Assembly: GCA_031546715.1 (NCBI GenBank)
Contig: JAVBKA010000011.1
Coordinates: 1-16,933, forward strand
Length of the DNA stretch: 16,933 bases
Source of the DNA: JAVBKA01 sp031546715
Lineage (GTDB): Bacteria > Bacillota > Clostridia > Oscillospirales > UBA929
Direction of reading: 5' to 3'
The notes beneath the pieces were generated by a model. The model saw nothing but the letters and a program-made list of their open reading frames with translations, ran no database searches and had not been told where the DNA came from. Of the stretch, positions 13,639 to 16,933 are shown in pieces. A program made the translations under genes and the position numbers. Numbering within the stretch: the first letter of the stretch is position 1; every line of letters starts with the position of its first letter.

Positions 13639-14568
13639 CTAGTCTATGGCTTGTTTCAAATTTGCTAGATTATTCTTCATAATTTCAACAAAGCTTACCC
13701 CCGCTTCGCGGTCGTCTTTACTAACATTATGCCCCGTATGCAACAACAAAGACTTCGCACCTGTATCCCTTGCAATAGCATCAGCAACATCAGTTTTCGC
13801 AAGCTCCTCATGAAAAACTGCCTTAATGCCGTTATTCTTAATAAAGTTCTCAATGTCCAGCATAGTCTTCACACTCGGCTCTGTCTGCGTTGAACAGCCG
13901 TCATATGCGCTTTTGTACTCCAGTCCGTAGCGGTGAATAAAATAACTCCACGCAAAGCGTCCTCCAAAAACGATGGTCTTTTGTGAGGCGTTTTTTACTG
14001 CCGTTGTAAACTCACTATCAAGACTTAAAAGCTCCTGTTTCAATGCTTCCGTGTTTTTTTCGTAGATATCCTTGTGGGTACTGTCCATTTGTGCAATAGC
14101 CTGTCCTATATCAGTGGCAAAGTCAGCCGCTTTGGAAAAGTCAAGCCAAAAATGGGGGTCTGTTTCATGCTCATGCTCGTCCCCCTCCTCATGGTCTTCG
14201 TGCTCCATTTCTAAGTCCGCACGTCCTTGTGAGCCGTCCACCACCAGTAGGTTTTCATTGTCCAGAGATTTTAAAATCCTGTCTGCCCATGGTTCCATCT
14301 CCGCACCGGTGTATATAAACATACTTGCCGAATTCAAGGTTATCATATCCTTAGGTGTAGGCTCGAACATATGAGATTCGACACCTGCGGGTAGCAGCAT
14401 AATCACCTCGGCGTACTCACCTGCAATAGTTTTTGCAAAGTCGTACTGAGGAAACAGTGTGCAGACAATCACGGGCTTATCTGTATTTATTACAGCAGGG
14501 GAGGCGCAGGCGGTTAGTGTCAGCAATAGTATAAGTATTGGCAAAATCGACCTTGTGATGTTTTTCAA
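13639..14568 (-). CDS. znuA: Zinc/metal ABC transporter substrate-binding lipoprotein (ZnuA/AdcA type)
   Basis: The 309-residue protein has a lipoprotein signal (lipobox LTAC, C21) and the cluster A-1 binding-protein fold. It should capture Zn2+ (or Mn2+) outside the membrane. H66 in ESHMFEP and H139 in DPHFWLD are expected ligands, and an acidic/His-rich loop with H123, H126, H132 and H134 precedes the second, typical of zinc proteins. The usual third His is not in its normal context: FGGRFAWSYFIHRYGL (201-215) has Arg where many family members have His before the RYGL motif. I recall a clostridial subgroup with a similar GxRF segment, so this may be normal for it. TTG is the start, with AAAGGA upstream. 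No ABC permease or ATPase gene is in the window, so it is an orphan or relies on a distant transporter. Its promoter is a near-copy of that of the next gene upstream. Confidence 0.88.
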   Translation of the reverse strand: MKNITRSILPILILLLTLTACASPAVINTDKPVIVCTLFPQYDFAKTIAGEYAEVIMLLPAGVESHMFEPTPKDMITLNSASMFIYTGAEMEPWADRILKSLDNENLLVVDGSQGRADLEMEHEDHEEGDEHEHETDPHFWLDFSKAADFATDIGQAIAQMDSTHKDIYEKNTEALKQELLSLDSEFTTAVKNASQKTIVFGGRFAWSYFIHRYGLEYKSAYDGCSTQTEPSVKTMLDIENFIKNNGIKAVFHEELAKTDVADAIARDTGAKSLLLHTGHNVSKDDREAGVSFVEIMKNNLANLKQAID

Positions 14569-14616
14569 GTAGTTCGTCCTTTCAGAAAATGCAAGTTATT
14601 GGAGGTTTAGTTTTAT

Positions 14617-14689
14617 GCATCATACACATTGTATTTTAACACAGCAAATATAACTATTCAACACACTATAAAATAAACAAATGTTGAAC
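14617..14689 (-). repeat. Promoter-region duplicate, znuA side
   Basis: 73 bases closely resembling 15079-15150 (72 bases), roughly four-fifths identical by eye. The shared part covers the -10, spacer, -35 and an upstream CAAATGTTRAAY block. The second copy lies before the small membrane protein gene, so the two genes probably share a control logic. Confidence 0.75.
14633..14661 (-). promoter_or_regulatory. znuA promoter
   Basis: On the reverse strand, -35 TTGAAT (14656-14661), a 17-base spacer and -10 TAAAAT (14633-14638). The leader to the TTG start is about 55-60 bases. The spacer is almost the same as that of the promoter at 15095-15123. I see no canonical Zur palindrome. Confidence 0.7.
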
Positions 14690-14712
14690 TTTACTGTCAC
14701 ATATGAAACTGT

Positions 14713-15039
14713 CTAAAAGAATAATATTCCGCCATTATATTTCTTCTGAACACAATACATAGCAATCATGGAAAGAATACTCCCATATCCAATTATTTTA
14801 AGACCAATATCCACCATATTATCTCCAAACAATAGCAAAACAGAACCAAGCAACCAAACAATACCAGTCCCTATAACGACTTTGCCCGAAGCAATTCCGT
14901 ACTTCTTGAAATCCTTCACATTTCTAAGAGATTCCTTTGTGAAAATAAATGCCTTGCCATGAAAATTGGCAAGGCCGGCTGCTATAAACACAAATGACAT
15001 TAGAATAAGTACGATTTTTCCTATAAGTGCTATAATCAT
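14713..15039 (-). CDS. Small membrane protein, possibly DUF3784-like
   Basis: The 108-residue protein has about three hydrophobic segments (near 2-22, 47-70 and 74-95) and a polar loop with FTKESLRNVKDFKKYG between the first two. This resembles short DUF3784-type membrane proteins, but I am not sure of the family. The ATG at 15039 is preferred over an upstream in-frame start at 15072 because AAAGGAG lies eight bases before it. It has its own promoter (15095-15123). It lies 144 bases upstream of znuA on the same strand with no terminator between, so some read-through into znuA is likely. The function is unknown; the shared promoter sequence hints that it answers to the same signal as znuA. Confidence 0.75.
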   Translation of the reverse strand: MIIALIGKIVLILMSFVFIAAGLANFHGKAFIFTKESLRNVKDFKKYGIASGKVVIGTGIVWLLGSVLLLFGDNMVDIGLKIIGYGSILSMIAMYCVQKKYNGGILFF

Positions 15040-15078
15040 GGTGTTGCTCCTTTCAAATGTAAGGTGATACAAACAGTC

Positions 15079-15150
15079 GCATCATATACACTTCATTCTA
15101 CCACAGCAAATACAACTATTCAACATACTTCAACGCGACAAATGTTAAAT
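15079..15150 (-). repeat. Promoter-region duplicate, small membrane protein side
   Basis: Second copy of the block at 14617-14689. Its upstream CAAATGTTAAAT (15139-15150) also occurs exactly at 15272-15283, just after the expected start point of the divergent permease transcript. Confidence 0.75.
15095..15123 (-). promoter_or_regulatory. Promoter of the small membrane protein gene
   Basis: On the reverse strand, -35 TTGAAT (15118-15123), a 17-base spacer and -10 TAGAAT (15095-15100), about 55 bases before the ATG at 15039. Confidence 0.7.
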
Positions 15151-15232
15151 TTCCCCCATGACACACAGAAATCGTTCTATACCCGCTCATACCAACAAAA
15201 GCAACAAAATATATTTTTTTGCAAGATTTCTA

Positions 15233-15261
15233 TTGCCATCTGTCAAAATATGTTGTAAAAT
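15233..15261 (+). promoter_or_regulatory. Promoter of the uracil/xanthine permease gene
   Basis: A -35 TTGCCA (15233-15238), a 17-base spacer and -10 TAAAAT (15256-15261). The start near 15268 leaves a leader of under 40 bases, too short for a PyrR attenuator or purine riboswitch. CAAATGTTAAAT at 15272-15283 lies at about +5 and could be an operator. Confidence 0.65.
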
Positions 15262-15304
15262 GTCCAAGGTCCAAATGTTAAATATTTTACAGGAGGAATG
15301 CAAT

Positions 15305-16660
15305 TTGTCACAAAAACCTATCTCGGGGTATCTGCCCGACGAAGCACCGCCTATTGGCAAGCTGATTGTCTTTGCATTACAGCAAATTCTAGTCATGTTT
15401 CCTGCAACAGTCCTTGTTGCGCTGCTGACAGGCTTCGACATCTCAACCACTATTTTTGCAAGCGGTCTTGCCACATTATGCTTCGTTTTTATTACAAAGG
15501 GTCAAATTCCACTCTATTACGGCTCAAGCTTCTCTTATATTGCCGCAATCTGCTCCTTACAAGCAAAATATCTCTTGACAGACGGTTCTTTGGACACTGC
15601 AACCTATATCCGCTCAGCTCAGTTCGGTATTGTTATGAGTGGTCTGGTTTCAATCGTTGTTGGTCTGATTATCCATCGTTTCGGACGCAAACTGGTTGAA
15701 AAAATCCTCCCCGCAACAGTCACAGGCCCTATTGCTCTGGTTATCGGTGTATCACTGGCAGGCGTTGCAATTAACAATGCGTCAGGTTATACCAACAATG
15801 TACCCTCCGATATTGCAAATGTCAACTGGATTATCTCCATATTCACACTTTTGGTCACTATTGCACTTTCTGTATACCTTAAAAAAGGCGTTTGGGGTCA
15901 ACTTCCTATGCTGTTCGGTGTCCTTTTAGGTTACGCCTTGGCGTCAATTGTCACGTTGACTACTGATTACAAAATTATCGATTTTGCAGCAATCGGAAAC
16001 GCAAACCTGTTAGCAGTTCCAAAGTTTACGTTACCTCTTCCAAACTGGGTAAGTGTTGCGGCGATTATGCCTATTGCTATCGCCACTATTCCTGAATCCA
16101 CGGCACATCTTTTTCAGCTTGACCTTTATGTCAACGACCTTGCTAAGAAAAAAGGTGTAACTAAAAAGTATACTATTTCTGATAAGCTTGGTTTAAACCT
16201 TATCGGTGACGGCGTTGGCGATATCGTTTCCGGTATGATTGGTGGTCCTGCAGGTACTAATTACGGCGAAAACCTCTCAACTATGGCGATTACTCGTAAC
16301 TTTTCTATTAAAATGCTGTCAACCGCCGCGATTATTACCATGGTGTTATCTTTCTCCGGTACATTGTCTGGGGCTGTTTCCAGTATTCCAAACTGTGTCA
16401 TCGGCGGTTTGGGTATCTTCCTCTTTGGTGTTATCGGCGCACAGGGCGTTGCTATTATGATTGAGAAAAAGGTTGACGTTTTTGAAGCTAGAAGCCTTGC
16501 CGTTATTGCGGTTATCTTAGTTATCGGTATCGGCGGCAGCTATCTGCCCAACGGCCAGCTGAATATCTTTGGTATGCAATTACCTGCAATCGCTACTGCC
16601 GCAATCGTTGGTATAGTTTTGAATCTGCTGCTGTCCTTTAAGGGGAAAGAGAAGGCTTAA
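15305..16660 (+). CDS. uraA: NCS2-family uracil/xanthine permease
   Basis: The 451-residue membrane protein belongs to the nucleobase-cation symporter-2 family and should import uracil or a related base with protons. It is hydrophobic along its length, in line with the usual 14 segments. Family segments are YYGSSFSYIAAI (71-82), GPIALVIGVSLAG (141-153), E264 in IPESTAHL, and the signature GTNYGENLSTMAITR (317-331) with E322; both Glu match the UraA base-binding positions. Q27 in LQQILVMF stands where Escherichia coli UraA has a His, so the exact substrate is open (uracil or xanthine). The TTG at 15305 has AGGAGG eight bases upstream (15291-15296). The frame opens earlier, at 15158, but that lies before the promoter. 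No pyrimidine gene is adjacent. Confidence 0.9.
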   Translation: MSQKPISGYLPDEAPPIGKLIVFALQQILVMFPATVLVALLTGFDISTTIFASGLATLCFVFITKGQIPLYYGSSFSYIAAICSLQAKYLLTDGSLDTATYIRSAQFGIVMSGLVSIVVGLIIHRFGRKLVEKILPATVTGPIALVIGVSLAGVAINNASGYTNNVPSDIANVNWIISIFTLLVTIALSVYLKKGVWGQLPMLFGVLLGYALASIVTLTTDYKIIDFAAIGNANLLAVPKFTLPLPNWVSVAAIMPIAIATIPESTAHLFQLDLYVNDLAKKKGVTKKYTISDKLGLNLIGDGVGDIVSGMIGGPAGTNYGENLSTMAITRNFSIKMLSTAAIITMVLSFSGTLSGAVSSIPNCVIGGLGIFLFGVIGAQGVAIMIEKKVDVFEARSLAVIAVILVIGIGGSYLPNGQLNIFGMQLPAIATAAIVGIVLNLLLSFKGKEKA

Positions 16661-16665
16661 TCCTC

Positions 16666-16760
16666 ACCACCCCGTCGCTACGCGCCACCCCTCCACAGAG
16701 GGGAATTAGGTACGATGATTATTAAAATCCCCTCCAAATGGAGGGGATTTTTGTGTTTAA
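16666..16760 (+). repeat. 95-base family A-terminator unit, copy 1
   Basis: ACCACCCCG with a GCGC-type hairpin, the CCCCTC/GAGGGG hairpin and GAATTAG are followed by a terminator hairpin and GTGTTTAA. It starts five bases after the permease stop codon and matches 16839-16933 in length and most bases. Confidence 0.85.
16725..16752 (+). terminator. Terminator of the permease gene, inside a repeat
   Basis: AAATCCCCTCC (16725-16735), loop AAAT, GGAGGGGATTT (16740-16750) and further T. It is the first terminator after the permease stop. The flanking A/T makes it potentially bidirectional. Confidence 0.85.
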
Positions 16761-16838
16761 TAGTATTAAAGTGCGCATTTTTCCCCAATTCCCCTTTATA
16801 TGGTTTGTTGTTGCGTATGCGTACGGCGTGTGTGCGAA

Positions 16839-16933
16839 ACCACCCCGGCGCAATGCGCCACCCCTCCGCAGAGGGGAATTAGATATGATAGTTATTAAAA
16901 TCCCCTCCAAATGGAGGGGATTTTTGTGTTTAA
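16839..16933 (+). repeat. 95-base family A-terminator unit, copy 2
   Basis: Second copy, 173 bases after the first, running to the end of the window. The first hairpin changes from GTCGCTACGCGCC to GGCGCAATGCGCC. The 16761-16838 spacer shows no gene. Confidence 0.85.
16898..16925 (+). terminator. Second identical terminator hairpin
   Basis: Identical stem and loop to 16725-16752 (11-bp stem, loop AAAT, T run). It belongs to the second repeat unit and may act on transcription from either side. Confidence 0.75.

Noticed and set aside
14601..14653. A 12-codon + strand micro-ORF (MHHTHCILTQQI) with a GGAGG site, possibly a metal-sensing leader peptide
   Set aside because: It points away from znuA, has no gene downstream on its strand, and the sister copy at 15079-15150 lacks the ATG.
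15158..15304. A 49-residue N-terminal extension of the permease
   Set aside because: It starts upstream of the promoter (15233-15261) and has no ribosome site, while the TTG at 15305 has AGGAGG at the right distance and matches the family start.

Overview
The window looks like a chromosomal segment of a Gram-positive fibre-degrading anaerobe of the Firmicutes, most likely class Clostridia. The basis is AGGAGG-type ribosome sites, frequent TTG starts, lipoprotein signal peptides, a VanW-domain surface protein, and a xylan/hexuronate gene set. The species cannot be named from the sequence alone. No tRNA, rRNA, CRISPR array or transposase was seen.

Layout. 1-448: repeat-rich intergenic DNA ending in a good promoter (363-391). 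449-8774 (+): a xylan/glucuronate utilisation cluster made of a serine hydrolase of the beta-lactamase fold, a cytoplasmic GH3 beta-xylosidase-type enzyme, an exported lipoprotein GH10 xylanase with a carbohydrate-binding module, mannonate dehydratase (uxuA) and fructuronate reductase (uxuB). 9050-9880 (-): nadC. 10061-11809 (+): a VanW/peptidoglycan-binding surface protein with a perfect terminator. 11916-13461: a decayed, repeat-invaded zone with a small membrane protein, a DUF559 nuclease-like gene and a NUDIX remnant. 13639-15039 (-): an orphan zinc-type binding lipoprotein and a small membrane protein with near-duplicate promoters. 15305-16660 (+): an NCS2 uracil/xanthine permease. 16661-16933: two tandem terminator-bearing repeats.

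How the genes work together. GH10 cuts xylan at the cell surface and GH3 trims imported xylo-oligosaccharides. UxuB and UxuA convert the glucuronate side chain, after isomerisation to fructuronate by an enzyme not in this window, to 2-keto-3-deoxygluconate. The alpha-glucuronidase, UxaC, KDG kinase and aldolase are not here.

The most distinctive feature is non-coding. Most longer intergenic spaces are filled by several families of hairpin repeats, called A to F here. Families B and C show paired base changes that keep stems intact between copies, which is evidence that the folded form is or was under selection. The repeats split uxuA from uxuB, fill the uxuB/nadC gap, separate znuA from its terminator, rewrite the end of one small gene and supply the start region of the DUF559 gene. 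All family assignments are from recognition of motifs, without database searches.
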